Positions 8,421-16,605 of a DNA stretch of 47,361 nucleotides are shown here, in pieces. The position numbers were made by a program, and so were the translations under genes. Source of the stretch: XBB1006 sp051877515 (GTDB taxonomy: Bacteria > Bacillota > Clostridia > Lachnospirales > Lachnospiraceae); NCBI GenBank assembly GCA_051877515.1, contig JBJEIY010000015.1:1-47361 (forward strand), read 5' to 3'. Numbering within the stretch: position 1 is the first letter of the stretch; the number at the start of each line of letters is the position of its first letter. Below the pieces are notes generated by a model. The model worked only from the letters and a program-made list of their open reading frames with translations. It was not told the DNA's origin and searched no databases.

Positions 8421-9653
8421 TTACTTCTTGTGTTCTTCCAGCCACCTCATGGCACAGTATGCGTAAACAGCACTTCCCGGCCCGAGAACCACATCATTAA
8501 ATTTAACCTTCGGATGATGCTGGGGATACTCATATCCGTTAGCCGGTGTTCCGGCAGCCAGCGCCAACATAATGGATGGGACCTCATGACTTACAAAAGC
8601 GAAGTCTTCTGAGCCGGCGGATTTGTTTGGCTTTGCATCCCCTGACATGGCAAGAAGCTGTGGAGTGGTGAGAGCCTTCTGTGGACCTAATAGTTCAGCT
8701 GTATATTTCGCAGCGTCATCCGATAAGCTTTGGTCATTGTCCAATACCGGGCATCCTCTGTAGAAGGAAACCGTTGCTTTTCCCCGGAATGTTACTGCAA
8801 TGCCTTCCGAAATCTCTGTCATTCGCTGCTTAATGAAAGCTCTTACTTCTTCATCATAGGTGCGGATGGTTCCTTCCATTTCCAATATATCAGGAACCGC
8901 ATTGGCCGCTTTTCCTGCATGAACGGAACCGATGGTGAGCACTGCTTCATCTACCAGAGCCAATTCCCTGGTCTGGATCTCCTGAAGAGCCGTGATGATG
9001 TGTGCCGCAATGTTTACCGGATCGACTCCATTATTGGGCATGGAGCCATGGCAACCTTTGCCTTGTACCGTAATCTTAAAAAAGTCTGCTCCCGGAGCAC
9101 TGATTCCGCCACCGCTAACAATCACCGTGCCTTCCGGAAATGGCATTCCGGCCATAACATGAATCATCAGTGCGGCATCCACATCCGGATTCTTTAATAC
9201 ACCGGCTTCAATCATGTCATGGGAGCCTTCAAAGATCTCTTCTGCAGGCTGAAACATCAGCTTCACGCATCCTTCGATTTCTTCTTCATGTTCCTTTAAC
9301 AGTCTTGCTGCGCCTAACAGCATGGTTGCATGCATGTCATGACCACATGCGTGCATGCATCCCGGATGTTCTGAGGCAAATTCCACACCGGACTGTTCGT
9401 CGATGGGAAGTGCATCCATATCTGCACGGAGCAGGAATACTTTCCCGGGCTTCTTTCCGCCTGCCAGTGCGATCACACCGGATTTGCCACAATCCTGCGG
9501 TTCATATCCCATTGCGGCGAGTTCGGATTTGACAAATGCTTTGGTGTCATGAAGGTCGAATCCGGTTTCGGCATGTCTGTGAAGGTAATGTCTTTTCTCC
9601 ACGAGATCCTGCTGGTAGCCGTTGGCCTCCTTCAATAACTGCTCTGCGTTCAA
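8421..9653 (-). CDS. M20D-family amidohydrolase/peptidase
   Basis: A 410-residue cytosolic metallohydrolase of the N-acyl-amino-acid or indole-acetyl-amino-acid hydrolase type. Metal ligands match the M20D pattern: C103 and H105 in HACGHDMH, E139 in QPAEE, H165, and a late His in the PQHHP segment; D77-type acid is in LRADMDALP. It cleaves amide bonds of small acylated amino acids or peptides, with exact substrate unknown. The start codon is TTG at 9653, set by GGGAGG nine bases upstream. It heads an operon with two membrane proteins and is divergent from a regulator gene. Typical length. Confidence 0.9.
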   Translation of the reverse strand: MNAEQLLKEANGYQQDLVEKRHYLHRHAETGFDLHDTKAFVKSELAAMGYEPQDCGKSGVIALAGGKKPGKVFLLRADMDALPIDEQSGVEFASEHPGCMHACGHDMHATMLLGAARLLKEHEEEIEGCVKLMFQPAEEIFEGSHDMIEAGVLKNPDVDAALMIHVMAGMPFPEGTVIVSGGGISAPGADFFKITVQGKGCHGSMPNNGVDPVNIAAHIITALQEIQTRELALVDEAVLTIGSVHAGKAANAVPDILEMEGTIRTYDEEVRAFIKQRMTEISEGIAVTFRGKATVSFYRGCPVLDNDQSLSDDAAKYTAELLGPQKALTTPQLLAMSGDAKPNKSAGSEDFAFVSHEVPSIMLALAAGTPANGYEYPQHHPKVKFNDVVLGPGSAVYAYCAMRWLEEHKK

Positions 9654-9674
9654 TATCTTTTTCCTCCCTTCCAG

Positions 9675-9689
9675 TTCCTAATTTAGGAA
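9675..9689. promoter_or_regulatory. perfect palindrome in the amidohydrolase leader, candidate operator
   Basis: TTCCTAA-T-TTAGGAA is a perfect 7-1-7 inverted repeat between the promoter start site and the ribosome binding site of the M20 gene. It is a candidate repressor site, possibly for the adjacent regulator. Confidence 0.5.
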
Positions 9690-9697
9690 TAAATAAA

Positions 9698-9712
9698 GAA
9701 CACTTTTTGTTC
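9698..9712. promoter_or_regulatory. inverted repeat GAACA-N5-TGTTC at the transcription start, candidate operator
   Basis: A perfect 5-5-5 inverted repeat beginning a few bases downstream of the predicted transcription start of the M20 operon. A related GAACA...TGTTT pattern lies closer to the regulator gene, near 9843. Binding here would block the amidohydrolase operon. Confidence 0.5.
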
Positions 9713-9723
9713 AAGATAATTAA

Positions 9724-9752
9724 AGTATAGATTAAAAATAATAAATTGGCAA
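9724..9752 (-). promoter_or_regulatory. promoter of the M20 amidohydrolase operon
   Basis: On the minus strand, -35 TTGCCA (9747-9752), 17-base spacer and -10 TATACT (9724-9729). The expected start site is near 9717, next to the two palindromes. Confidence 0.7.
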
Positions 9753-9889
9753 ACATTAATGTTATACTTACACAATATTTGTTAAATATGTATAAATTTG
9801 AAAGTAATTTTAATATTTTTGGAATAAAGAACTTGATTTATGGAACAGTTTGTTTCAAAATAATGATGTATACGAAAGGGAAAGAAGCC

Positions 9890-11212
9890 ATGACATACCA
9901 TGTTTTAGTGATCACATCTACCTATCTGGCCCAGTATATCAGGGATACGTTAGGGCAACCACCGGAAAATGTTGAGTTCCGGTTTGCGGAATACAGGAAA
10001 TTCTCGGATCTCAAGAGTATTTATCTGAGCAATGAGGGATGGGCAGACGGCATATTTACAACAGGCATTGTGGTACAGACAGTTTTGGAACGTACCATAA
10101 GTATGCCATTAAAGCCAATCCTGTCCCTGGATACAGACAATGAGAGCTTTTACCGGATTCCTCTTTCTTTATTGATTGAGGACAGAACACTGGATCCGGA
10201 ACGGATCATTTTCGATGTGTTTGTGAATGTGGCCCCTGAGATTTCAGTTTTGAATCTTATGGAAAGCAAAAGCATGAGTAAGATGTTTCCGGAGTTCTTC
10301 AAATGGCTGGCTCATGCCACCATGGAAGAACTGGAGCAGGTGGAAGAGGATACACTAACCCGGATCAAACAGTTATGGGATCAGGACAAGATCGATATGG
10401 TGATCTGCCGCTACAGCAGCCTGGTGCCGGAACTAAAGAAGCTACATATTCCCTGCATATTTGCAACGGGTACGGATGAGCATGTGCATGGGGTCTTGCA
10501 ACAACTTCTGGCAAAGATTAAAATAGAGAAGATCACTTCCCATGCTCCGGCAGTCATTCTGATCTCCCCCAGGGAAACGAAAGATCATGTATGGACAGAG
10601 CGAATGGAGATCGCCTTAAAGAAGGCAGTCATGGATTTTGCCTACAAAAACGATCTCAAATTTATGGTACAGACAAAGCGGGAACAGATCTATGTTCTGA
10701 CGGAAAAAGTAGTGATTTCTTATGTGACAGAGGATTTTAAGACAAACCGGCTGTCCGCGTATTTAAAGGAGCAGATTGATTTTAGTTTAAATATTTCCTT
10801 CGGAGTGGGAAATTCTCTGGAGGAAGCCATGGAGCATGCCCGGAATGCATATGTTGCTTCCGGAATATCAGGAGACTGTTTTCTGGTGGATGAAGAGCAG
10901 AAACTTATCGGACCGTTGGATGAGGAGGAAAAAACCATTTCCAGCAGTATCATAACAGCGAGGATGCAGGAGATTTCCAGGGCATCGTCGTTGTCTACTG
11001 CCACGATACACCGGATTTCAAGGCTGCTGATATTTCTGGGAAGGCAGGAGATTACCAGCTCGGAACTGGCTGACAGATTTCATATGTCTTTAAGGGGAGC
11101 AAACCGGATACTGCAGAAACTGGAAGAGGCGGGTTTTGCCAGGTCATCCCGGCAAAAATCCAGCCACATGAGAGGCAGACCTACGAAAGTATACCGTATC
11201 AATCTGGATTAA
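9890..11212 (+). CDS. winged-helix transcriptional regulator with sensor and degenerate GGDEF-like region
   Basis: A 440-residue soluble protein. The N-terminal 200 residues look like a ligand or receiver-like sensing region with two similar alpha-beta halves. The middle (about 240-355) ends in FGVGNSLEEAMEHARNAYVA, which resembles the end of a degenerate GGDEF fold. The C-terminus (about 375-440) is a winged helix of MarR/ArsR style (SSELADRFHMSLRGANRILQ) with a basic wing. I do not know a named family. It is divergent from the M20 operon and 21 bases upstream of the flavin reductase-rubredoxin gene, so it probably controls one or both. The ATG at 9890 is preferred to earlier in-frame ATGs lying in the AT-rich promoter region; its ribosome site is weak (AAGGGAAAG). 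Confidence 0.75.
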   Translation: MTYHVLVITSTYLAQYIRDTLGQPPENVEFRFAEYRKFSDLKSIYLSNEGWADGIFTTGIVVQTVLERTISMPLKPILSLDTDNESFYRIPLSLLIEDRTLDPERIIFDVFVNVAPEISVLNLMESKSMSKMFPEFFKWLAHATMEELEQVEEDTLTRIKQLWDQDKIDMVICRYSSLVPELKKLHIPCIFATGTDEHVHGVLQQLLAKIKIEKITSHAPAVILISPRETKDHVWTERMEIALKKAVMDFAYKNDLKFMVQTKREQIYVLTEKVVISYVTEDFKTNRLSAYLKEQIDFSLNISFGVGNSLEEAMEHARNAYVASGISGDCFLVDEEQKLIGPLDEEEKTISSSIITARMQEISRASSLSTATIHRISRLLIFLGRQEITSSELADRFHMSLRGANRILQKLEEAGFARSSRQKSSHMRGRPTKVYRINLD

Positions 11213-11233
11213 AAAGAGTAAGGAGGAGTTACA

Positions 11234-11851
11234 ATGGACAAAAAAGCAATGTATAACTTATCTTATGGATTATTTGTACTGACTGCACAGGAAGGGGAAA
11301 AAGACAGCGGTTGTATTATCAATACAGCAGGTCAGGTAACATCCAGTCCAAACAGGATCAGCATTACGGTAAATAAAGATAATTTTACCCATGATCTGGT
11401 TAAGAACAGCGGAAAGTTCAATATTTCCATTCTGAGTCAGAAGGCGGAGTTTGAACTGTTTCGTCACTTTGGGTTCCAGTCGGGAAGGGATGTGGACAAA
11501 TTTGACGGGTATCCTTCCTGCAAGCGCAGCGAAAACGGATTATATTATATTACACAGGGAACCAATGCTTACATCAGTGCCAGGGTAGAACAGGCCATTG
11601 ATCTGGGAAGTCACACCATGTTTATTGCAGAAGTGACAGATATGGAAGTGCTGTCACAGGATCCGTCTGCAACCTATGCTTACTATCAGTCCGATATTAA
11701 GCCGAAACCAGAGGCTAAGGCAGAAGGCGGAAAGACGCAGTGGCGCTGTACGGTATGCGGATATGTGTATGAAGGGGAAGAACTTCCGGAAGATTTTATC
11801 TGTCCGTTATGCAAGCATCCGGCATCTGATTTTGAAAAAGTAACAGGCTAA
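11234..11851 (+). CDS. hrb: flavin reductase-rubredoxin fusion (high-molecular-weight rubredoxin type)
   Basis: A 205-residue redox protein. Residues 1-150 are an FMN-binding split-barrel flavin reductase domain. After a Lys/Ala/Glu linker (about 155-168), a rubredoxin domain binds one iron with C172, C175, C190 and C193 (CTVCGY and CPLC). The same architecture in Moorella (Hrb) passes electrons from NAD(P)H to flavodiiron proteins that remove O2 or NO. No flavodiiron gene is nearby. It follows the winged-helix regulator with a good AGGAGG site and ends before a terminator. The symbol is by architecture only. Confidence 0.85.
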   Translation: MDKKAMYNLSYGLFVLTAQEGEKDSGCIINTAGQVTSSPNRISITVNKDNFTHDLVKNSGKFNISILSQKAEFELFRHFGFQSGRDVDKFDGYPSCKRSENGLYYITQGTNAYISARVEQAIDLGSHTMFIAEVTDMEVLSQDPSATYAYYQSDIKPKPEAKAEGGKTQWRCTVCGYVYEGEELPEDFICPLCKHPASDFEKVTG

Positions 11852-11868
11852 GGAATGCAAAAAATATA

Positions 11869-11904
11869 GGAGTGTGCGCAAGTTACAGGCGTACACTCCT
11901 TTTT
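11869..11904 (+). terminator. intrinsic terminator after the rubredoxin gene
   Basis: An 11-bp stem with one G-U pair (11869-11879 with 11889-11899) followed by five T residues. Confidence 0.85.
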
Positions 11905-11985
11905 CATGACAAATGGGGCTGCTTGCAGACTCATCTTGCTGGCCTATTTGACAAACGGATTCCATTTAGGGAATTTACGATATAG

Positions 11986-13212
11986 TTAGTCAGTGGTTGT
12001 CTGACGGATCTCACCAGCCAGTTCGAATCCCTTTTTTGCTGCGAGCACGGCAATGATCTCATTGATCACAGCGGCGGCAGCAATGGTTCCTTTTACGATG
12101 GAAGCCAGCTCTGACTCTGCTGTAGCTAACACCGAACAGATGATGCCCGTAAATACCAAAGAAACTCCGGAATGGGGCAGGAGGGTGAAACCAAGATATT
12201 TTTGGACACTTTCCGGCATATGGGTGAGCCTGGCACCTGTACGGGCTCCGAAATACTTTCCAAAGGCCCGGGATGCAATATAAAGAAAAGTATACAGTCC
12301 TGCTCCCAGGATCAGATGATAGTCCAATGGAGCACCCAGATCCACAATGGCAGTCAATAAACTAATACCCAGTATGGGATGAAACCAATCCACTACCCGG
12401 TTTAATTGTTCTTCCGGAATCATATTGGAAAAAACAGCGGAAAAAGAAACTCCCATCAGCATATAGTTTAGTGTAATGGTGGTGAAAATCCTGGTATTAA
12501 AAAACAGACCCAAAGCACTTGTTGCCGTGATTCCGAGTAGCAAAATAACTAAAGTGCCCGTCTTTTTCGGTTTTTTCCTTAACAGTAGTCCTGCCAATAC
12601 GCCGGTAAAGACCCCGATTAAAATAGGGAAAAAGATCATTACCGGGATCATATAAAGAGGCATGGAACCTCCGGAAACCATTTTGGAAATCACGGAATTC
12701 ACCGTAAAGAACACAGCGATACCAACAATGTCATCCAGTACCGCCATTGGCAGCAAGGTATCGGTAACCGGTCCTCTGGTATGGAATTCCTGCACAATGG
12801 AAAGTGCAGGCGCCGGAGCCGTAGCAAGGGCAATCCCTCCAAATGCAAAGGCAAGGTATATCGGGATGTTGGAAACATAGAACAGAACTCCGAATACCAG
12901 TGAAACAAAGGCGAAAGTGCCCAAAGACTGGGTCAGAGTCGTGACAAACAGTGCTTTTCCGTAAGCTTTGATCTTATGAAAAACCAACTCTGTGCCAAGC
13001 ATCAGACCAAACGAGCACTGCATCCAGGTAATGAGCAGTTTATACCAGGCAGCATCCAGTACGGCCTGGGAGGTTAAACCCAGTGCATGGGGACCCAAAA
13101 ACATACCCACCATGAGCCAGCCAAGGATTGAGGGCATACGAAGCCTCGTGATAAGCTTGCCGGCGATCCATGCAAAGACCAGCGTAAGGATCCACTCAAG
13201 AATCCATAACAT
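11986..13212 (-). CDS. CPA2-family cation/proton antiporter
   Basis: A 408-residue membrane protein with about 12 helices of the monovalent cation:proton antiporter-2 (Kef/GerN-like) type. Landmarks are the start MLWILEWILTLVFAWIAGKL, the PSILGWLMVGMFLGPHALGL segment typical of helices 2-3, and VLDDIVGIAVF with the conserved Asp in the transport core. There is no C-terminal TrkA-N domain. It should exchange Na+ or K+ for protons. The start at 13212 is set by AGGAG 8 bases upstream; a longer frame to 13257 has no such site. Monocistronic, with its own promoter. Confidence 0.85.
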   Translation of the reverse strand: MLWILEWILTLVFAWIAGKLITRLRMPSILGWLMVGMFLGPHALGLTSQAVLDAAWYKLLITWMQCSFGLMLGTELVFHKIKAYGKALFVTTLTQSLGTFAFVSLVFGVLFYVSNIPIYLAFAFGGIALATAPAPALSIVQEFHTRGPVTDTLLPMAVLDDIVGIAVFFTVNSVISKMVSGGSMPLYMIPVMIFFPILIGVFTGVLAGLLLRKKPKKTGTLVILLLGITATSALGLFFNTRIFTTITLNYMLMGVSFSAVFSNMIPEEQLNRVVDWFHPILGISLLTAIVDLGAPLDYHLILGAGLYTFLYIASRAFGKYFGARTGARLTHMPESVQKYLGFTLLPHSGVSLVFTGIICSVLATAESELASIVKGTIAAAAVINEIIAVLAAKKGFELAGEIRQTTTD

Positions 13213-13267
13213 ACAAATCACTCCTATTTCCCTTATTTTTGTGAAGTTAAAACACACAACTTAAACT

Positions 13268-13296
13268 ATAATAGCACACTTGAGAAGTATGGACAA
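13268..13296 (-). promoter_or_regulatory. promoter of the CPA2 antiporter gene
   Basis: On the minus strand, -35 TTGTCC (13291-13296), 17-base spacer and -10 TATTAT (13268-13273) with a TGC extended element. Confidence 0.6.
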
Positions 13297-13358
13297 GGAA
13301 GCTTTTTTATGCAATAATACAACTGTGTTTTATTGGTAAATCATGGTAGGAGGCAGTA

Positions 13359-13760
13359 ATGAAAAAGAGGCTGATGGAAAAACTGAAACAGTCACTGGCA
13401 CTGAGTGTGATACTGGGGTGTCTGGTATGTGCCTTTTACCTGAACATGGACAGTGTTCCGGATTATCCTGATGAGGAGATCTCATGCGAGGCAAAGGGAT
13501 ATCTGTTTGCTCCGGAGAAAACATTAAAGATGAATGATGCCCGGGAGCTATCTTCTGATCTTGCCCGGACAACTTATATCCGTCAGGATTCTTTCAAAAA
13601 ACAAGTAGCAGGCAGCAACCGGTTATATCCGGCAGCATGTCTTTGTGCGCCGGAACTGCTTCAGGCGGTTCTGACGTATGAGTCTTATTCTGTAAAGACT
13701 GCAGTCCGCAGTCAGCATTTCCTTATTCACTATATACACGATCAGGACGGGGAAAAATAG
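13359..13760 (+). CDS. small membrane-anchored protein of unknown function
   Basis: A 133-residue protein with a basic N-terminus and one hydrophobic helix (about 12-28), then an extracytoplasmic domain with Cys residues near 43, 93 and 95 (YPAACLCAPE). I do not recognise it. AGGAGG lies 7 bases before the ATG. A hairpin follows, then a small membrane protein gene and a CaCA exchanger on the same strand. A link to cation transport is only positional. Confidence 0.6.
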   Translation: MKKRLMEKLKQSLALSVILGCLVCAFYLNMDSVPDYPDEEISCEAKGYLFAPEKTLKMNDARELSSDLARTTYIRQDSFKKQVAGSNRLYPAACLCAPELLQAVLTYESYSVKTAVRSQHFLIHYIHDQDGEK

Positions 13761-13776
13761 TGTCCCTCCCTTTTTG

Positions 13777-13800
13777 CCTATGCCAGTGCATAGGTTTTGT
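13777..13800 (+). terminator. hairpin after the 133-residue protein gene
   Basis: A perfect 7-bp stem (13777-13783 with 13788-13794) followed by a T-rich tail TTTTGTTT. It is a moderate terminator or attenuator before the next small gene. Confidence 0.6.
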
Positions 13801-13835
13801 TTGCGTGCAAAAAAAGAAGTGGAGGAATATAGTAT

Positions 13836-13982
13836 ATGGAAACAGTTTTTTTAATCGCGTGCATCGGTCTTGGTGTGGCAGCAACTGCATGGGTATGGTG
13901 GTATGAAAACGGACCCCGGAAGAATACCAGGGAGATTGGGCAAATAGAGCAAAAAGAAGAAAAGCAGACAGGAGAAAAGTAA
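13836..13982 (+). CDS. 48-residue single-helix membrane protein
   Basis: A short gene with GGAGG 10 bases upstream. The product starts METVFLIACIGLGVAATAWV, a membrane helix of about 20 residues, followed by WWYENGP and a charged Glu/Lys-rich cytoplasmic tail. Its TAA stop is immediately followed by the TTG start of the CaCA exchanger gene, so translation is coupled. The helix, tail and coupling suggest an accessory subunit or regulator of the exchanger. Not recognised; real coding is likely from the site, topology and junction. Confidence 0.6.
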   Translation: METVFLIACIGLGVAATAWVWWYENGPRKNTREIGQIEQKEEKQTGEK

Positions 13983-14915
13983 TTGATAAATTGTATTTTG
14001 CAGATATTGATCCTGACAGCGGGATTTGTTCTTTTGGTAAAAGGATCGGACTACTTCGTGGATGGTTCGGCCAGTCTGGCAGCCGGATTCGGAATACCTC
14101 AACTGGTGATCGGACTGACCGTAGTGGCAATGGGAACCAGTGCTCCGGAGGCAGCAGTGAGCATTACCGCAGCATTCCGCAATAATGCGGATATCTGTGT
14201 GGGAAATATTGTAGGAAGCAACATTTTGAATGTATGGATCATTCTGGGGATTGCCTCCGTCATTGTCCCCATCCGGGTGGCAAAAAGTACCATCCGGTAT
14301 GAGATACCATTTATGATCCTTTGCTCGATCCTGCTGGTTGCCATGGGATACGATGGATTTGTGAGCCGGCCGGAGGGAGTGTTACTTTTGGCGGCTTTTG
14401 CGGTTTATCTGATATATCTTTTTGTAAGCTCCGGAAAAAATAAAGAGGAGGAGCAGTTTATCTGTCAGATGACGCTTCCCAGGCAGATCCTGTATATTCT
14501 TGGAGGAATGGCGGCCATTATACTGGGGAGTAAGCTGGCAGTGTATGCTGCTACGAATTTTGCACTTCTGGCAGGTGTCAGTGAACGGTTTATCGGTCTA
14601 ACCATTGTGGCACTGGGAACATCCCTGCCAGAGCTTTTTACATCGGTTGTGGCAGCCCGGAAGGGAAACGCAGATATCGCCATGGGAAATATTGTAGGAA
14701 GCAATATATTCAATATTTTGTTTATCCTGGGATTGACTTCTATGATCACGAAGGTTCCCTATGCCCGGAACTTCATCCCGGATGGGTGTGTGATGGCAGG
14801 TGCAGGGTTCCTGCTGCTTGCATGTGTGGTACAAAAAAAGCAGCTGACCAGAGTAGGAGGAATCCTGATGCTGGTATGTTATGCGGGGTATTTTACCTAT
14901 TTATGTCAAATGTAA
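13983..14915 (+). CDS. CaCA-family sodium/calcium exchanger (YrbG-like)
   Basis: A 310-residue membrane protein of about 10 helices with the two inverted alpha-repeats of the cation:calcium exchangers. Alpha-1 has GTSAPEAAVS followed by GNIVGSNILN, and alpha-2 has GTSLPELFTS followed by GNIVGSNIFN, each with the ion-binding acidic residue. It should move Ca2+ (or another cation) out in exchange for Na+ or H+. The start codon is TTG at 13983, abutting the stop of the upstream 48-codon gene, with AGGAG 8 bases before. A strong terminator follows. Length is normal for the prokaryotic family. Confidence 0.9.
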   Translation: MINCILQILILTAGFVLLVKGSDYFVDGSASLAAGFGIPQLVIGLTVVAMGTSAPEAAVSITAAFRNNADICVGNIVGSNILNVWIILGIASVIVPIRVAKSTIRYEIPFMILCSILLVAMGYDGFVSRPEGVLLLAAFAVYLIYLFVSSGKNKEEEQFICQMTLPRQILYILGGMAAIILGSKLAVYAATNFALLAGVSERFIGLTIVALGTSLPELFTSVVAARKGNADIAMGNIVGSNIFNILFILGLTSMITKVPYARNFIPDGCVMAGAGFLLLACVVQKKQLTRVGGILMLVCYAGYFTYLCQM

Positions 14916-14929
14916 AGCAAAAATCTGAT

Positions 14930-14967
14930 GTGGCGGTCACCCGGTTGTGGTGGCCGCCACGTTTTTT
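14930..14967 (+). terminator. strong intrinsic terminator after the CaCA gene
   Basis: An 11-bp GC-rich stem with one G-U pair (14930-14940 with 14950-14960), a 9-base loop, and six T residues (14962-14967). Confidence 0.9.
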
Positions 14968-14989
14968 ATAAAAATTTTATGGTAATTTT

Positions 14990-15018
14990 TGAAGACTTTT
15001 CCATTTCTGTTTCGTTAT
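14990..15018 (+). promoter_or_regulatory. candidate ECF-sigma promoter, possible autoregulation
   Basis: TGAAGA (14990-14995), 17-base spacer and CGTTAT (15013-15018) resemble the SigW-type pattern TGAAAC-N16/17-CGTA, just upstream of the ECF sigma gene. A sigma-A type -10 TATAAT at 15020-15025 lies next to it but has no matching -35. Confidence 0.45.
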
Positions 15019-15039
15019 ATATAATGAAGACAAAAGGGG

Positions 15040-15564
15040 GTGGAAGAAATCGATTCAAAGGAAAACTTGGTCAGGCTTGTGAATCAGTATCAGAATCTGA
15101 TTTTTTCCATTTGCCTGAAACTTACCGGTGATTATTTTGCTTCTGAGGACATTGCTCAGGAAACGTTTCTCACAGCCTATGAAAAATATGATTCCTTTGA
15201 TGGTAGGGAAGAAAAGGCCTGGTTGTGCAGGATTGCCAGTAATAAGTGCATTGATTGGAAAAGACGGAGTGAGCAAAGAAACATTGTTACGGAACAGAAA
15301 GATATGCCGGAAAAAACCACTGCAGTATGGAATGAGCCCCTGTCAGAGGTATTGAATCAGGAGATCATAAAGGAGGTAAAGCTTCACTGCAGAAATCTTC
15401 CGCCACCTTATCAGGAGGTGGCCGGGAAATATTTTCTTGAAGGAAAGAATGCAAAAGAGATTGCCGAGCAGACCGGAGTAGGGATAAAAACCATTCAAAC
15501 CCGGATCTACCGGGCACGGGAAATGCTGAAAAAAACCATGAGGAAGGAGGAACTGCTGGAATGA
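15040..15564 (+). CDS. ECF-family RNA polymerase sigma factor
   Basis: A sigma-70 family member of 174 residues with only regions 2 and 4. Region 2 (about 10-80) includes SEDIAQETFLTAYEKY and WLCRIASNKCIDWKRR; region 4 (about 115-165) includes LPPPYQEVAGKYFLEGKNAKEIAEQTG and KTIQTRIYRAREMLKK. The start is uncertain: GTG at 15040 has AGGGGG almost touching it, while TTG at 15067 has AAAGG 5 bases upstream. The gene overlaps the next one by an ATGA junction, typical for a sigma/anti-sigma pair, and a matching ECF-like promoter lies upstream. Confidence 0.88.
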   Translation: MEEIDSKENLVRLVNQYQNLIFSICLKLTGDYFASEDIAQETFLTAYEKYDSFDGREEKAWLCRIASNKCIDWKRRSEQRNIVTEQKDMPEKTTAVWNEPLSEVLNQEIIKEVKLHCRNLPPPYQEVAGKYFLEGKNAKEIAEQTGVGIKTIQTRIYRAREMLKKTMRKEELLE

Positions 15565-16040
15565 AACAACCGGAAAAGATGGAAACGGGAAAGGATGCGT
15601 ACATGGAACAAGCGGAAAACTGCTATCTGTCCCAGAAGCAGCTTTGCGAATTGGTGGCACAGGTTGAGGAACAGGAACTGATCTCTGCCCCCGGGGATTT
15701 TCTTGCAGGGGTCCTTCATAAAATGGAAGAAAAAGAGCAGATGTCCCAGACTGCAAAGAAACAGAAAACGCCGAAGGAAGGAAAGATCCTGGAGTTCCGG
15801 CGTTACTGTATCCGGGTAGTGACTTCTGCAGTGGCCGCCATTGCATTGGTATTTTTGCTTCCCGGATTCGGGAATGCACAAAGAGAGGAACAGCTGGTGA
15901 AACAGACCATTGTTTCGCAGCAGAAACCGGAAGGTATGATGCATCAGGAAGAAGAAAGTCTGACGGAAAAAATCGGAAGCTGTCGCGTGATCCGTGACGG
16001 AGAACTTCTTACAATCATAAAAAAATTAGGAGGAAAATAG
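15561..16040 (+). CDS. single-pass membrane protein, candidate anti-sigma factor
   Basis: A 159-residue protein with a cytoplasmic N-terminal part of about 80 residues, one membrane helix (about 83-102, ending LVFLLPGF) and a short external domain. No zinc-binding HXXXCXXC motif is present, so it is not a ZAS-type anti-sigma factor. The ATGA overlap with the ECF sigma gene and the topology make it the candidate that holds the sigma factor at the membrane. I do not recognise a family. Confidence 0.65.
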   Translation: MKQPEKMETGKDAYMEQAENCYLSQKQLCELVAQVEEQELISAPGDFLAGVLHKMEEKEQMSQTAKKQKTPKEGKILEFRRYCIRVVTSAVAAIALVFLLPGFGNAQREEQLVKQTIVSQQKPEGMMHQEEESLTEKIGSCRVIRDGELLTIIKKLGGK

Positions 16041-16041
16041 A

Positions 16042-16605
16042 ATGAAACCAAAAAAGAAAAACAAATTATTTACCCTGCTCTTTTCCTTGGTCCCCGGAGC
16101 AGCTGAGATGTACATGGGATTTATGAAGATGGGGTTAAGTATTATGGCAATTGCCGGATTTTCCATCTTTCTACCGGCTCTGATCAATGCCAATGATGTC
16201 TTTTTACTTTTGACGGCAATTCTGTGGTTTTTCGGATTCTTTCATGCCAGAAACATTGCATCCTGTGACGAGGAGGATTTTGAAAAGCTGGAAGATATGT
16301 TTGTTTGGGAAGAGTTTACGGACGGAAAGCCGATCAAACTTCCTTCAACTGCTGTCAGCAAATGGATCGCAGTGATCCTGATCATATGGGGCTGCAGCAT
16401 GCTATGGAGTAATCTGACCGACCTGATCATGAGTCTGGGACTGATTCCGTATGATGAATGGGATAGAGTTTATTCATTTTTAAACAGTGTTCCGCAGCTG
16501 GCGATTGCCATATTGATCATTTTCCTGGGTATCTATATGATCAAAGGAAAGAAAAAACAGATGGAACAGGAGGAGGAAAATCATGGATGCAATGAAAACA
16601 ATTAG
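16042..16605 (+). CDS. multi-pass membrane protein of the ECF operon
   Basis: A 187-residue protein with about four or five hydrophobic helices (around 8-25, 28-46, 50-67, 105-130 and 150-167), separated by an acidic loop (CDEEDFEKLEDMFVWEEF). The N-terminal part, with a FSLVPGAAEMYMGFMKMG segment, resembles TM2-type small membrane proteins. It starts one base after the anti-sigma candidate stop and overlaps the next gene by 23 bases. Probably part of the envelope-stress output or sensing of the sigma operon; this is inference. Confidence 0.65.
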   Translation: MKPKKKNKLFTLLFSLVPGAAEMYMGFMKMGLSIMAIAGFSIFLPALINANDVFLLLTAILWFFGFFHARNIASCDEEDFEKLEDMFVWEEFTDGKPIKLPSTAVSKWIAVILIIWGCSMLWSNLTDLIMSLGLIPYDEWDRVYSFLNSVPQLAIAILIIFLGIYMIKGKKKQMEQEEENHGCNENN

